Shown: positions 25,491 to 33,732 of the stretch, one piece after another
Position numbering within the stretch: position 1 is the stretch's first letter
Layout: the number at the start of each line of letters is the position of its first letter
Source of the DNA: Planctomycetaceae bacterium
GTDB lineage: Bacteria > Planctomycetota > Planctomycetia > Pirellulales > Lacipirellulaceae
NCBI GenBank assembly: GCA_002702655.1
Contig: PABB01000009.1
Span: forward strand, 1-64,000
Direction: 5' to 3'
Length of the DNA stretch: 64,000 nucleotides
Translations under genes and position numbers: made by a program
Notes under the pieces: model-generated
What the model was told of the DNA's origin: nothing
What the model saw: only the letters and a program-made list of their open reading frames with translations
Database searches by the model: none

Positions 25491-25898
25491 TTAAGAGCTT
25501 CTCTGGTCCGTGCGAAGCAGGACAACACTTTGCCTGCCTACTTCCTGGGCAGTGCAGATTGTTCCCACGCAAAGAACGCCGTCGACATTTAGTCCCAGGA
25601 GCCCGCCATGGCTCACTGCGAAATGGCCTAAAGCCATGAGGAGGCTCAAACCAGCAACCGTCGCAATGAGTGTACCAACTGCGCTCCGCCCGAACTTGCG
25701 TGTTTTGCGAGAGAAACCCATGACCATACCGGCTATCGTTCCAAGTCCAGCCGCGATCCAATAGCTATTCCCCGGTTGGTGCTCCGTATGCTCATAAAGG
25801 TAGCCCCAAAACGCCAGAAATGCAGAAAGCGTCGTAAGAGACAGAAGTCTGGCTACAGACACTTGAAAGCGTGGCGTCACAGATGAGTCTCTGCACAC
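25491..25898 (-). CDS. Small membrane protein of unknown function
   Basis: A 135-residue protein with three likely membrane helices (LLSLTTLSAFLAFWGYL, YWIAAGLGTIAGMVMGF and GTLIATVAGLSLLMALG) separated by short charged loops. No family recognised. Codon use is AT-richer than surrounding genes. The start at 25898 puts a few polar residues before the first helix; a later start is possible. It stands alone between repeat-rich spacers. Confidence 0.6.
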   Translation of the reverse strand: MCRDSSVTPRFQVSVARLLSLTTLSAFLAFWGYLYEHTEHQPGNSYWIAAGLGTIAGMVMGFSRKTRKFGRSAVGTLIATVAGLSLLMALGHFAVSHGGLLGLNVDGVLCVGTICTAQEVGRQSVVLLRTDQRSS

Positions 25899-26410
25899 AT
25901 GCTGAAGGACTACAAGATGTATTTTAGCAGATCGGTATCCAGCACAGGAGTGAAAGGCCTGCGCGGGTTCGCCGGGACGTGGGAGCCGTCGCGGGCGGCT
26001 TCTCCAGTCCCGCAGGGACGGGCCTATCGCAGCCCAGGGCGAGTCGAGGCGTCAGCCGCGACGCTGCCCTGGGGTCGAGGGCTGTTGTGTGTCGTGAGTC
26101 CCAACGGGACGGTGCTACCTCAGTTTCCCGAGGTTCAGCCGTGTGCGCGGCACACGCGGCAGACCGGTTTGCCGCTTGGTGCGAATGGCACAGAGACGGC
26201 GGCGAGGCGTAGCTCGCCGGCTGGGGTGTTTGAGTGTGTCGCGGTGAGGGCGGCGCCCCCCGCAGAATCAGACGCCATTCCAAAGGTGGTCTTCCGCCGT
26301 GGACCTGCGGAATCACCACCGCCGCATGCCCACGCCTGCCGACAGACGTGGGCTGGGGGCGCGGTGGAGGGTGCGCCGGGCAGTGAAGCCTGGGCGTCTT
26401 GATTTCGCGG
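25899..26410. other. Repeat-rich non-coding region
   Basis: Densely filled with short palindromic segments (AGTCCCGCAGGGACG, CAGCCCAGGGCG with CGCTGCCCTGGG, AGTCCCAACGGGAC, GTGCGCGGCACAC) and copy 1 of a 140-base direct repeat (26116-26255). An open frame runs through on the plus strand, but its Pro/Arg/Gly-rich product follows the repeats and looks spurious. Confidence 0.6.
26116..26255. repeat. 140-bp direct repeat, copy 1
   Basis: Aligns without gaps to 26841-26980 with 13 mismatches by hand count (about 91% identity). Contains CAGTTTCCCGAGG, GCCGTGTGCGCGGCACACGC and GGCGAGGCGTAGCTCGCCGG. The pair brackets the small gene at 26411-26755. Confidence 0.9.
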
Positions 26411-26755
26411 TCAGCGAAGATGCTCTGTTGCGTATGAAGGAAGCTGCACTGGCGCCTTTTCTCTCAGCGCACGCTCCAGGTCGGCCCGGAATGCTGCCTC
26501 GTTTCGGTGGTCGATGCCCTGTGCTTCGTAGATTTCATCAGGGTTGCCGGCGACCGTGAAATACACCCATTCGACCTCAAGCTGCACGTCATCGTTCGTG
26601 ATGAACCAAACTCTGTCTATTTCGGGAAAGCCAGCAAGCACTCTATCCGTGGCGATGACTTGTCCCTGCTGAAAATCCCAAGCCGCGGATAAGAGCCAGC
26701 AAACGATAGCGATGACTGCAACAAAGAAGAGCAGCCTGCGTAGGCTGAATTTCAT
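26411..26755 (-). CDS. Small membrane-anchored protein of unknown function
   Basis: A 114-residue protein: a basic start (MKFSLRRLL), one membrane helix (LFFVAVIAIVCWLLSAA), then a soluble acidic domain (FPEIDRVWFITNDDVQLEVEW). The MKFSLRRLLFFVAVIAI type of N terminus is common on small planctomycete proteins of unknown function. It lies between two copies of a 140-base repeat and has AT-richer codon use than the neighbourhood, so it may be a recently acquired or repeat-borne gene. Confidence 0.65.
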   Translation of the reverse strand: MKFSLRRLLFFVAVIAIVCWLLSAAWDFQQGQVIATDRVLAGFPEIDRVWFITNDDVQLEVEWVYFTVAGNPDEIYEAQGIDHRNEAAFRADLERALREKAPVQLPSYATEHLR

Positions 26756-26840
26756 TTGAACTTGCTCGCGGCTTGCGGCAGTTTGACTCCGACAGCGTCA
26801 CCGCATTCTAGTTTCGTCTTCCCAGACCGCAAAAGCAACG

Positions 26841-26980
26841 TACCCCAGTTTCCCGAGGATTAGCCGTGTGCGCGGCACACGCAGCGGGCCGGTTTGACTA
26901 TTGGTGCGAATGACACAGAGAAGGCGGCGAGGCGTAGCTCGCCGGCTGGGGTGTTTGAGTTTGTCGCGGTGGGGGCGGCG
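26841..26980. repeat. 140-bp direct repeat, copy 2
   Basis: Second copy of the repeat at 26116-26255, same orientation. It ends exactly at the base before the stop codon of the alkaline phosphatase gene (TTA at 26981-26983 on the plus strand), so it forms the 3' end of that transcript. Confidence 0.9.
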
Positions 26981-28777
26981 TTAGCGGCGCGCCGCGTCGA
27001 GTTGGCGTTCGACCGTACCGGTGCGGATCAGTTCGATCATCCGCTGGCCCAGGTCGGTCGAGTGGAACGCGCCGCGGAAGGCGTCGACGGCGTCCTCGGG
27101 GCCCGCGCTGGCGACCAGCACGGGGGTGGCGGTGTGCGTGCCGGTGCCCCAGACCACGTTTTGCCCCGCGGCGACTTTGCGGCCCAGCACGTTCATTCGG
27201 CCGTTCTCGCCGTACACATAGAACGCCTCGAAGTCCCGGACCGCCGGCACGGTCGGCGTGCCCAGGTACGAATGGCCCGCGCGGTAGTTGCGGTTGGGGG
27301 CGCGGGTGAGCACCTCGACCGCGTCCTCCAGCGTGATCTTCACGGGCGAAGCGGCGTTGACGATCTCGACCAGCCGCTCGGGCGTCTTTTCACGCTCGTC
27401 GAGCGAATCGAACTCGAGCATCATGCTGTAGAAACTCTTCGTCTGGCCGTGCAGACGGTCGAGCATCTCCGGCTGGGCGAAGTTGAAGTTCGGCTCGTAC
27501 GGCACTTTGTCGGCGAACGCGGCGCCCGGCAGGCGTCGCGGGGCGGGGAGCGGGCGACCGGAGTAGCTGAACCCGAACGAGCCCGTTTCGTGGTCGGCGG
27601 TGATGATCACGATGGTATCGTCGCGCTGGCGGACCCAGTCGTGGACGGCGCGGATCGCGTCGTCGAACTGCAGCAGCTCGTGCAGCATGTCGCCGGCGTC
27701 GTTGTTGTGGCCGGCCCAGTCGATCTGGCCGCCTTCGATCATCAGAAAGAAGCCTTCGGGGTTCTGGCTGAGCAGCTGCAGCGCTTTTTCCGACATTTCG
27801 ACCAGCGTCGGCTCGGTGCGGCCGTCGCTTTCGAGCGCTGCGCGCTCCAGCAGCGCGTCGCTCATTTCGGAGTTGGCGAACAATCCCAGCACGGGCGCCT
27901 GCTCGACCCGCTCCAGCGCGAAGCGATCGAACACGAGCGCGTAGTCGCTACGGGCTTCCAGCAGCAAGTTGCGATTGTCCTTGCGCTTCGAGGAGACCGG
28001 GAACGTGCCGCCGGTCATCTGCAGCAGCGCCGCGTAGGAGGCCGACTGCTGGTTGTTGACCGCTTCGGGGACCCAATGTCGCAGGCCGCCGGACAGCAGC
28101 ACGTCGACGCGGTTCTCCAACAGGTCCGCGGCGATTTCGTTTTCCATCGACCGGTGCGGTTGATGAGCGCCAAACGCGGCGGGGGTGGCGTGGGTGAGGC
28201 GGGTGTCGCTGACCAGCCCGGGGCTTTTGCCGAGTCGCTTGGCGATCTCCAGCACGGTCTCGGCCGGCTCGCCCTGGTAGTTGACGCCGATCATTTCGGA
28301 GCCGGCGTATTGGCCGGTGGCGATTTGCGTGGCCGACGCGGCCGAGTCGACGACCAGCGCGCCGTGCGGCTCGGTGAACATGACGCCGACGCCGCCGTCG
28401 TTCATGACCTGCTCGATGGCCGCCATGCGATTGGGAACGTTCGAGCTGGGCGCATGCCGGGCGTACAGCGTGAGCAAGCTGACCTGCTGCGGGCCCATGC
28501 CGTCGCCGATCATCAAAATCACGTTCTTGATCCCCGCGGGAAAGTCGCGGGGACTGGCGGTGGTGGCCGTCGTGCCGGGGCCGACGATCAGCGTCGACGC
28601 CGGCCCGATTTCGATCGAGTCGGGAACGACGGCGCCGTCGGGGGCGATCAGCACGTCGCGCGGCAGCGGCTCCTCGGCGACCGCCAGCGGGGCGGCCAGC
28701 AGTACAGCCGTCGTGGCACACTGTGCGGATAGCAAACCAGACAGGAGCGAGAGTCGGCGGGGCGAGGGGCGCAGCAT
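26981..28777 (-). CDS. Alkaline phosphatase (PhoA family)
   Basis: A 598-residue exported alkaline phosphatase. Start ATG 28777 is followed by a long signal peptide (RLSLLSGLLSAQCATTAVLLAAPLAVA). Metal and catalytic residues are visible: VILMIGDGMGPQQV (metal Asp), the nucleophile motif VVDSAASAT (Ser), MIEGGQIDWAGHNND, IVIITADHETGSFG and WGTGTHTATPV. Length is at the high end because of an N-terminal extension (residues about 35-80) of unknown role. It releases phosphate from organic esters in the periplasm. Open frame upstream to 29158 overlaps the opposite-strand phosphatidyltransferase and is not coding. Confidence 0.93.
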   Translation of the reverse strand: MLRPSPRRLSLLSGLLSAQCATTAVLLAAPLAVAEEPLPRDVLIAPDGAVVPDSIEIGPASTLIVGPGTTATTASPRDFPAGIKNVILMIGDGMGPQQVSLLTLYARHAPSSNVPNRMAAIEQVMNDGGVGVMFTEPHGALVVDSAASATQIATGQYAGSEMIGVNYQGEPAETVLEIAKRLGKSPGLVSDTRLTHATPAAFGAHQPHRSMENEIAADLLENRVDVLLSGGLRHWVPEAVNNQQSASYAALLQMTGGTFPVSSKRKDNRNLLLEARSDYALVFDRFALERVEQAPVLGLFANSEMSDALLERAALESDGRTEPTLVEMSEKALQLLSQNPEGFFLMIEGGQIDWAGHNNDAGDMLHELLQFDDAIRAVHDWVRQRDDTIVIITADHETGSFGFSYSGRPLPAPRRLPGAAFADKVPYEPNFNFAQPEMLDRLHGQTKSFYSMMLEFDSLDEREKTPERLVEIVNAASPVKITLEDAVEVLTRAPNRNYRAGHSYLGTPTVPAVRDFEAFYVYGENGRMNVLGRKVAAGQNVVWGTGTHTATPVLVASAGPEDAVDAFRGAFHSTDLGQRMIELIRTGTVERQLDAARR

Positions 28778-28833
28778 CGGATCAAGCGAACGGCTAAGAG
28801 GACCAGGAGCAGGTGGCGACAGGAGGACGCTCC

Positions 28834-28855
28834 AGTATAACTTGCTACCAGCAAG
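28834..28855 (-). promoter_or_regulatory. Possible alkaline phosphatase promoter with operator-like palindrome
   Basis: On the minus strand TATACT (28839-28834) resembles a -10 box 57 bases before the start. Immediately upstream lies the palindrome CTTGCTGGTAGCAAG (28855-28841), six-base arms, where it would cover the spacer and limit RNA polymerase. No Pho box was recognised, and no clear -35. Confidence 0.3.
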
Positions 28856-28946
28856 ATTGCGTGAGGGGCTCGCCCCCATGGCAGGGGCGAATTGCCCGGC
28901 CTGCGTCGCCTGCGGGCGTCTTTTCTCCCGAAAACGAGGTGTCACC

Positions 28947-29627
28947 ATGCCCCGTCGCGTGTCGCACAGTCTGCTCGACCCGTGGCTGACCAAGCCGCTC
29001 AAATCGCTGTATGGGGCCCTGAAAATCCCGCCGCGGGTCCCCCCGGAGGCGATCGTGGGCGTGGGACATCTGGCGGCGATTGCCGGGGCGGTTGGGTTCG
29101 CTTTCAGCAGCTCGGCGTGGTGGGGCGGGCTGCTGGCGGCGTTGGGCGTGGCTGGCAATCACACGGCCGACGTGCTCGACGGGACCCACGCCCGGGCGAC
29201 CGGCCAGTGCCGGCATGGGGGCGAGTTGTTGGACCATTTTGTCGATCCGCTGTCGTTCACTTACTGGGTGGCGGGGCTGGCGGCGGCCGCCGCGGCGCCG
29301 TGGTGGGCGGCCGTGGGGATCACGATCATCTACGCCACCAGCGTGCTGACCAACATCCGGGCCAAGATGATTGGGGAGTTCACGCTGGCGCGATTCGGGC
29401 CGACGGAATTCAAATCGCTGCTGATCGCGTTCGGCCTGTGGCAAATGGTGCGATTGCTGGGCGACCCGGGCGCGACGCCCGCGGCGACCGTCGCGGCGTG
29501 GTGGTTCGTGGCGGCGCTCTCCACCGCCGGGGCCGTGCAGCTGTTGATTAGCTTGGTGAAAGCTGTGCGAGAGGTGAACGCCCAGGGATCGCCGGACGTG
29601 GACACGACCGAGTGGGAAGTGAAGTAG
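28947..29627 (+). CDS. CDP-alcohol phosphatidyltransferase
   Basis: A 226-residue integral membrane enzyme with the complete CDP-alcohol phosphotransferase signature D-G-x2-A-R-x8-G-x3-D-x3-D, seen as DGTHAR then GELLDHFVD. Several membrane helices follow (WVAGLAAAAAAPWWAAVGITIIYA, LSTAGAVQLLISLV). It transfers a phosphatidyl or related group from a CDP-linked donor to an alcohol acceptor in phospholipid synthesis; the acceptor is not evident. ATG 28947 follows GAGGTGTCACC. It is divergent from the phosphatase gene. Confidence 0.88.
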   Translation: MPRRVSHSLLDPWLTKPLKSLYGALKIPPRVPPEAIVGVGHLAAIAGAVGFAFSSSAWWGGLLAALGVAGNHTADVLDGTHARATGQCRHGGELLDHFVDPLSFTYWVAGLAAAAAAPWWAAVGITIIYATSVLTNIRAKMIGEFTLARFGPTEFKSLLIAFGLWQMVRLLGDPGATPAATVAAWWFVAALSTAGAVQLLISLVKAVREVNAQGSPDVDTTEWEVK

Positions 29628-29680
29628 CGGAGTGCGGGCAAGGCAGCGCTTCGGGAGGGCGAGGCTCGATCCCGGGATCG

Positions 29681-31069
29681 CTACTGGTACATCCAGAACA
29701 GCAGCGTGACGACGGCGACGCCGATCAGGTTCAGTGCAAACCCCATGCGGGCCATCATCGCCAGGGGCACCCGGCCGCTGCCGAACATGATCGCGTTGGG
29801 CGCCGTGGCCACGGGCAGCATGAACGCAAAGCTGGCGCTGATCGCCGCGGGGGCCATCAGCCGGCGCGGTTCGACGCCCAGCTCGATCGACAGCGCCGCG
29901 AGGATCGGCATCAACAGCGCGGCCACGGCCGTGTTGCTGGTCACTTCGGTCATGAACGTCACAGCCAAACAGATCGCCGCGGTGAGCAGCACCACCGGCA
30001 AGCCTCCGGCCGCGGCGAGCTGCTCGCCGAGCGCTTCGCTGAGCCCCGTGGCGCCGAACGCGCTGCCGATGACCAGGCCGCTGCTGAACAGCAGCAGCAC
30101 GCCCCAGGGGATGGCGCCGGCGGCCTCCCAGGTGAGCAGTTGCCCGCCGCGGCCGTTGGGAATCAGAAACATGGCGACCACGGCCAGCAGCGCGACCGAC
30201 GCGTCGTTGGCGTCCGGCGTTCCGAGCAACTCGCTCCACCCGCCATACGGTTCGCCGCGGGTGATCCACAGTGCCGCGGTGATGGCGAACACGACCATCG
30301 TGCGGATCTCCTCGGCGCGCCACGGGCCGGGCTCGGGCAGATCAATGGTGATCTTGCGCGGCAATTTGCGCGTGACCCACCAGGCGGCGATCGGCACCAT
30401 GGTCAGCACGACCGGCACGGCGCGGATCATCCAATCCAGGAAGGTGACCTCGCGGCCGGTGGCTTCCTTGTACGCATCCATGAAGAACAGATTGGGCGGC
30501 GTGCCGACGGGTGTGCCGCCCCCGCCGATGCTGGCCGCGTAGGCGACGCCGATGAGCAGCACCGGCGCAATCCGTTCGTCGGACGACTTCTCCACCGCCG
30601 CCAGGGCGATCGGCAGCAGCATGAGCGTGGTCGCCGCGTTGGAGATCCACATGCTGAGCGCTGCCGCGGCGATCATGAACCCCAGCACCAATCGCCGGCT
30701 GCTGTTGCCGCCCACCAACCGCACCATCGTCAGCGCCAGTCGGCGGTGCGTCCCGCTGCGCTCCATGGCGGTCGACAGCATGAAGCCGCCCATCAGCAGC
30801 AGGATCATCCGGTTGCCGTAGGCGGCGCCGACTTCCTTGGCGGGCAGGGCGCCGACGACGGGAAATATCGCCAACGGCAGCAAGGACGTGGCGGGGATGG
30901 GAATCGGCTCGAGCACCCACCAGATCGCGCACAGCGCCGTGACGCCGCCGCACCACGCGGCGGGCGCGCCGAGTCCCGATGCGGCGATTTGCCAACCGAC
31001 GAGAACGGCCGCCAGCGGGCCGGCGACAAACGCCCCGCGGCGAATGGCTTGAGAGGAGAGACCGAGCAT
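29681..31069 (-). CDS. Sodium-coupled dicarboxylate/sulphate transporter (DASS/SLC13 family)
   Basis: A 462-residue transporter with about eleven membrane helices. The two Ser-Asn-Thr-type sodium-binding motifs of the DASS family are visible (SMWISNAATTLMLLP and EVTSNTAVAALLMP), with the second hairpin motif GGGGTPVGTPPNLFF and APNAIMFGSG. Such proteins import C4-dicarboxylates, citrate or sulphate with Na+. Start ATG 31069 yields a normal N terminus; open sequence upstream to 31315 is not conserved. It converges with the phosphatidyltransferase; a 14-base palindrome CGATCCCGGGATCG lies between the two stops (29667-29680). Confidence 0.9.
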   Translation of the reverse strand: MLGLSSQAIRRGAFVAGPLAAVLVGWQIAASGLGAPAAWCGGVTALCAIWWVLEPIPIPATSLLPLAIFPVVGALPAKEVGAAYGNRMILLLMGGFMLSTAMERSGTHRRLALTMVRLVGGNSSRRLVLGFMIAAAALSMWISNAATTLMLLPIALAAVEKSSDERIAPVLLIGVAYAASIGGGGTPVGTPPNLFFMDAYKEATGREVTFLDWMIRAVPVVLTMVPIAAWWVTRKLPRKITIDLPEPGPWRAEEIRTMVVFAITAALWITRGEPYGGWSELLGTPDANDASVALLAVVAMFLIPNGRGGQLLTWEAAGAIPWGVLLLFSSGLVIGSAFGATGLSEALGEQLAAAGGLPVVLLTAAICLAVTFMTEVTSNTAVAALLMPILAALSIELGVEPRRLMAPAAISASFAFMLPVATAPNAIMFGSGRVPLAMMARMGFALNLIGVAVVTLLFWMYQ

Positions 31070-31404
31070 GGATCGAGTGTAGCAGCCGCGTGGCATTGCG
31101 CCACGCCCGGATCGGCCCCCGCGGCGGCTGAAGTTCGGCGGCGTGAATTCTCCGGGGAAACCGCCCGATCTTTGACGAGCCGGCCCGTGGGGCGATACCC
31201 TCATCGCTGTGGGGGGAAGCAGTGCTTGTCGACTGGCGCTGCCGCATCGCCGACTTTTGTCGTCACTCGTTTCACCGTTCGCGCAACCGAGAGGAGGACC
31301 CGCCGCTGATTGCATCGCACGGCGAGCGCATGCTGCGTCGACATGGCTGAACTTCCGCTACCGGAACGCGGAAGCTGACTTCCCCGCAGAACAGGGGAGT
31401 TGCC
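31070..31404. other. Divergent spacer between transporter and DUF1559 gene
   Basis: Contains a perfect stem GCGTGGC (31088-31094)/GCCACGC (31100-31106) and, just before the DUF1559 start, TTCCGCTACCGGAACGCGGAA-type complementary bases plus a GGGGAG ribosome site. No gene or clear promoter hexamers recognised. Confidence 0.4.
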
Positions 31405-32457
31405 ATGACACTCACGAATCGAAGAGGCGTTTCTGAAACCGCGGGCTTCACGCTCGTGGAACTGTTGGTCGTCATTGCCATCATCGGCACGCTGGTCGGG
31501 ATGTTGCTGCCGGCGGTCCAGGCTGCGCGCGAAGCGAGCCGCGGCAATCATTGCCGGGCGAACCTGACGCAGCTGCATCGGGCCATGGCGCAATACGAGT
31601 TGAGCAACGAGGAGCTGCCCGGCTATGTCGAACCGGTGCCGATGCTCGTGGGGCAGGCGTCGGCCAGTTGGTCGACGATGCTGTTGCCGTTTTTGGAGCG
31701 GTCGGACCTGTGGGAGGAGTTCAGCCAGGGCGGTTCGTTCGCGGCGCCGTTGGAGCTGTTCCTGTGCCCCAGCAACCCGCCCGACACCGAGGGGGCGCCG
31801 GCCATGTCGTATCTGGCCAACGCGGGGTACATCGGCAACGAGCGGCCGCACGACCCGGGCGATTGTGCACCGGTCGAGAATATTGCCAACGGGGTGTTCT
31901 TCGACCGCACCCGCGACGGCGGGACCAGCTTCTCCGACATTCGCGACCTCAAGCCCGACTGCAAAGAGCCCGGAGCCGACGCGGTCTTCAAGATGACCAT
32001 GGGCTACATCCAGTCCAAAGGCGACGGATCGACCGGCACGCTGATGTTCTCCGAGGGGCTCAGCGCGCTGTATTGGACCTGGGTGGGCGGACAGTCCCCC
32101 AACAAAAAATGGGATTTCGGGTTCTGCTGGGAGCAGCCGGGGGCGATTGCACAGTCGGCCCGCGACGGGCAGACCGACGTATTCAATGCTTCCCGCTACA
32201 TGGCGATCAACGGCGTCCGCGAGAACATCGGCGGTGCGTCGCTGAAATCGAAGACGCGCAACTCGGCAATCGCCTCGAGCAACCACCCCGGCGGCGTCAA
32301 CGTGGCGTTTGTCGCGGGCAACGTGCGCTATTTGAGCGAGAAGATCAGCCCAGTCGTGTTCGCGCAGTTGATGACCTCTAATCGCAAGGCGTCCGAGCTA
32401 GTGGTCGGCGGGGTGCGAGATCGCGACTTGCCGCCGCCGTCGGATGACGCTTTTTGA
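31405..32457 (+). CDS. DUF1559 domain protein with prepilin N-terminal signal
   Basis: A 350-residue pseudopilin-like protein. The type IV prepilin motif GFTLVELLVVIAIIGTLVGMLLP is preceded by a basic leader, so a prepilin peptidase should cut before Phe; the helix then runs into QAAREASR, the standard DUF1559 start. DUF1559 is greatly expanded in planctomycetes and of unknown function. At the C terminus the family signature His-x9-Asp-Gly appears as NHPGGVNVAFVAG, with Ala in place of Asp, an unusual change. ATG 31405 is preceded by GGGGAG. A strong hairpin follows the gene. Confidence 0.93.
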   Translation: MTLTNRRGVSETAGFTLVELLVVIAIIGTLVGMLLPAVQAAREASRGNHCRANLTQLHRAMAQYELSNEELPGYVEPVPMLVGQASASWSTMLLPFLERSDLWEEFSQGGSFAAPLELFLCPSNPPDTEGAPAMSYLANAGYIGNERPHDPGDCAPVENIANGVFFDRTRDGGTSFSDIRDLKPDCKEPGADAVFKMTMGYIQSKGDGSTGTLMFSEGLSALYWTWVGGQSPNKKWDFGFCWEQPGAIAQSARDGQTDVFNASRYMAINGVRENIGGASLKSKTRNSAIASSNHPGGVNVAFVAGNVRYLSEKISPVVFAQLMTSNRKASELVVGGVRDRDLPPPSDDAF

Positions 32458-32510
32458 GTCACGTGCGTTGGACCACGACGCCGTGAGACGCGATGAACAC
32501 GGTCTCGCCG

Positions 32511-32559
32511 CCCAATGATCACAAGCGGCGTCCCGTTGGGCGCCGCTTGTTTCATTGGG
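32511..32559. terminator. Bidirectional hairpin terminator
   Basis: Arms CCCAATGA + ACAAGCGGCG (32511-32530) pair with CGCCGCTTGT + TCATTGGG (32541-32559) around a ten-base loop; small internal bulge. It fills the gap between the convergent DUF1559 and SRPBCC genes, ending at the base before the latter's stop. T-runs are short on both sides, so efficiency is uncertain. Confidence 0.7.
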
Positions 32560-33066
32560 TCACACGACGACCGCTGCCGTAGGCTGCATGCGAAACAGTT
32601 CGCGGAGCGTGGCCTGTCGGTATTCGAAGATCTTCTGCACGTCGCGGCCGACGACCAGCCGGTGGACCAGCGCGCCGCCGGGGACGCCGTAGTGGACGCG
32701 GTCGATCACTCGCGTGCCGGCGTCGCAGAACTCGAAGAGATGCTCGTGATGCCACCAGCGGTACGGGCCGCGGAGCATTTCATCGACGAACCGGTGCTGC
32801 GGCTCCCACTCGGAAATCCTGGTTCGCCAGCGAATGGGAATCCCCCGCAGCCGCAGCTTGTAGTCGATCAGCGCGCCGGCTTGCATGTCGATCTCGCCGG
32901 GGGTGACGATGCGAAAATCGAGCCACGGCGGGGTGATCTGCTGCAGGTTATGCGCGTCGGCGAAGAAGGGAAAGACCTCCTCCAGAGTGCGCGGCAGGAC
33001 GCACTCGGCTTGCAGCAGGAAGCCGCCGCGTTGGCGGTCGGGCGTGATCGTGACCGAATCGGACAT
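32560..33066 (-). CDS. SRPBCC (START-like) family protein
   Basis: A 168-residue protein of the SRPBCC ligand-binding fold: LQAECVLPRTLEEVFPFFADAHNLQQITPPWLDFRI is the usual opening of cyclase/dehydrase-like members, followed by the curved sheet (GALIDYKLRLRGIPIRWRTRISEWEP) and DRVHYGVPGG. These proteins bind hydrophobic ligands; specific function unknown. In other bacteria this subtype is often fused or adjacent to NAD-dependent epimerases or photolyases, neither of which is here. Confidence 0.82.
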   Translation of the reverse strand: MSDSVTITPDRQRGGFLLQAECVLPRTLEEVFPFFADAHNLQQITPPWLDFRIVTPGEIDMQAGALIDYKLRLRGIPIRWRTRISEWEPQHRFVDEMLRGPYRWWHHEHLFEFCDAGTRVIDRVHYGVPGGALVHRLVVGRDVQKIFEYRQATLRELFRMQPTAAVVV

Positions 33067-33150
33067 GGCTACGCGGAAGCGGGTTGGAGCGAATCGGCGA
33101 CTCCCGCGAGCCGCCTCTCTGCTACGAAACCGCGATCCGCGGCCAGGGGT

Positions 33151-33609
33151 TCACTGCGTGGCCGTGTCGTCCTTCGGCTTTGGCTTCTCGGCCAGCTTGA
33201 CCGGTTGCTTCTTGTCCTTGTCCTGGTGGGGCACGTACGTGCCCGCGGGGCCGATGAGCTTGGTCGGCTTGAAGCCGGCCGACTGCACGGCGGCCCAGGC
33301 CTTCAGCGGATCGAGCGGCTGCTTCGGCTGCGAGACGACAATCGACAGGTTGGCCTTCACGTCGTGACGGACGTCCTTGACGCCCTTCAGGGCGAACACC
33401 TTGCGGGCGATTTTCCGTGCACAGCTTCTGCAGTGCATGTCGGTCACGTAGATGGCGGTCTCGTGCTTGGCGAGTTTGAGCTTTTTCTCTTTGGCTTCCT
33501 GCTTCGCGGTTTGCGAATCGCCCTGCGATGATTCTGCGGCCTGCGACAACGGGACAGCGGTGCAGAGCGAGGCGGCAATGATCGAGGCCAGCCAGAATTG
33601 TCTGTGCAT
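33151..33609 (-). CDS. Exported heavy-metal-associated (HMA) domain protein
   Basis: A 152-residue protein. The start at ATG 33609 gives MHRQFWLASIIAASLCTAVPLSQA, a signal peptide; an alternative start at 33627 adds six residues. A Lys-rich linker leads to an HMA domain with the metal motif MHCRSCARKIARKV (Cys-x2-Cys) and the following beta-alpha-beta pattern (VKANLSIVVSQP). The tail is Lys/Pro-rich. HMA domains bind Cu+ or Zn2+/Cd2+; in the periplasm it could scavenge or pass on copper. It is 120 bases upstream of, and on the same strand as, no other gene; its neighbour at 33733 is a His-rich lipoprotein read in the same direction, suggesting a metal-handling pair. Confidence 0.82.
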   Translation of the reverse strand: MHRQFWLASIIAASLCTAVPLSQAAESSQGDSQTAKQEAKEKKLKLAKHETAIYVTDMHCRSCARKIARKVFALKGVKDVRHDVKANLSIVVSQPKQPLDPLKAWAAVQSAGFKPTKLIGPAGTYVPHQDKDKKQPVKLAEKPKPKDDTATQ

Positions 33610-33732
33610 AATTGTTTGCTCCATCAAGGTTGGCAGGTGCGGACCTGCTTGTTCACGATTGCTTGTTCGGCGCCGAGGTTAACGCGCCCGCACGCCGTTG
33701 TTCGAGTGACGGGGGCGTTGAATCCGTTTCCG

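Noticed and set aside
25899..26402. 167-codon open frame in a repeat region
   Set aside because: Its product is a translation of short palindromes (PQGRAYRSPGRVEAS type) and is rich in Arg, Pro, Ala and Gly. The DNA is repetitive rather than coding.
29612..31309. 565-codon plus-strand frame opposite the DASS transporter
   Set aside because: Gln/Arg/His/Gly-rich shadow of a transporter with clear sodium motifs.
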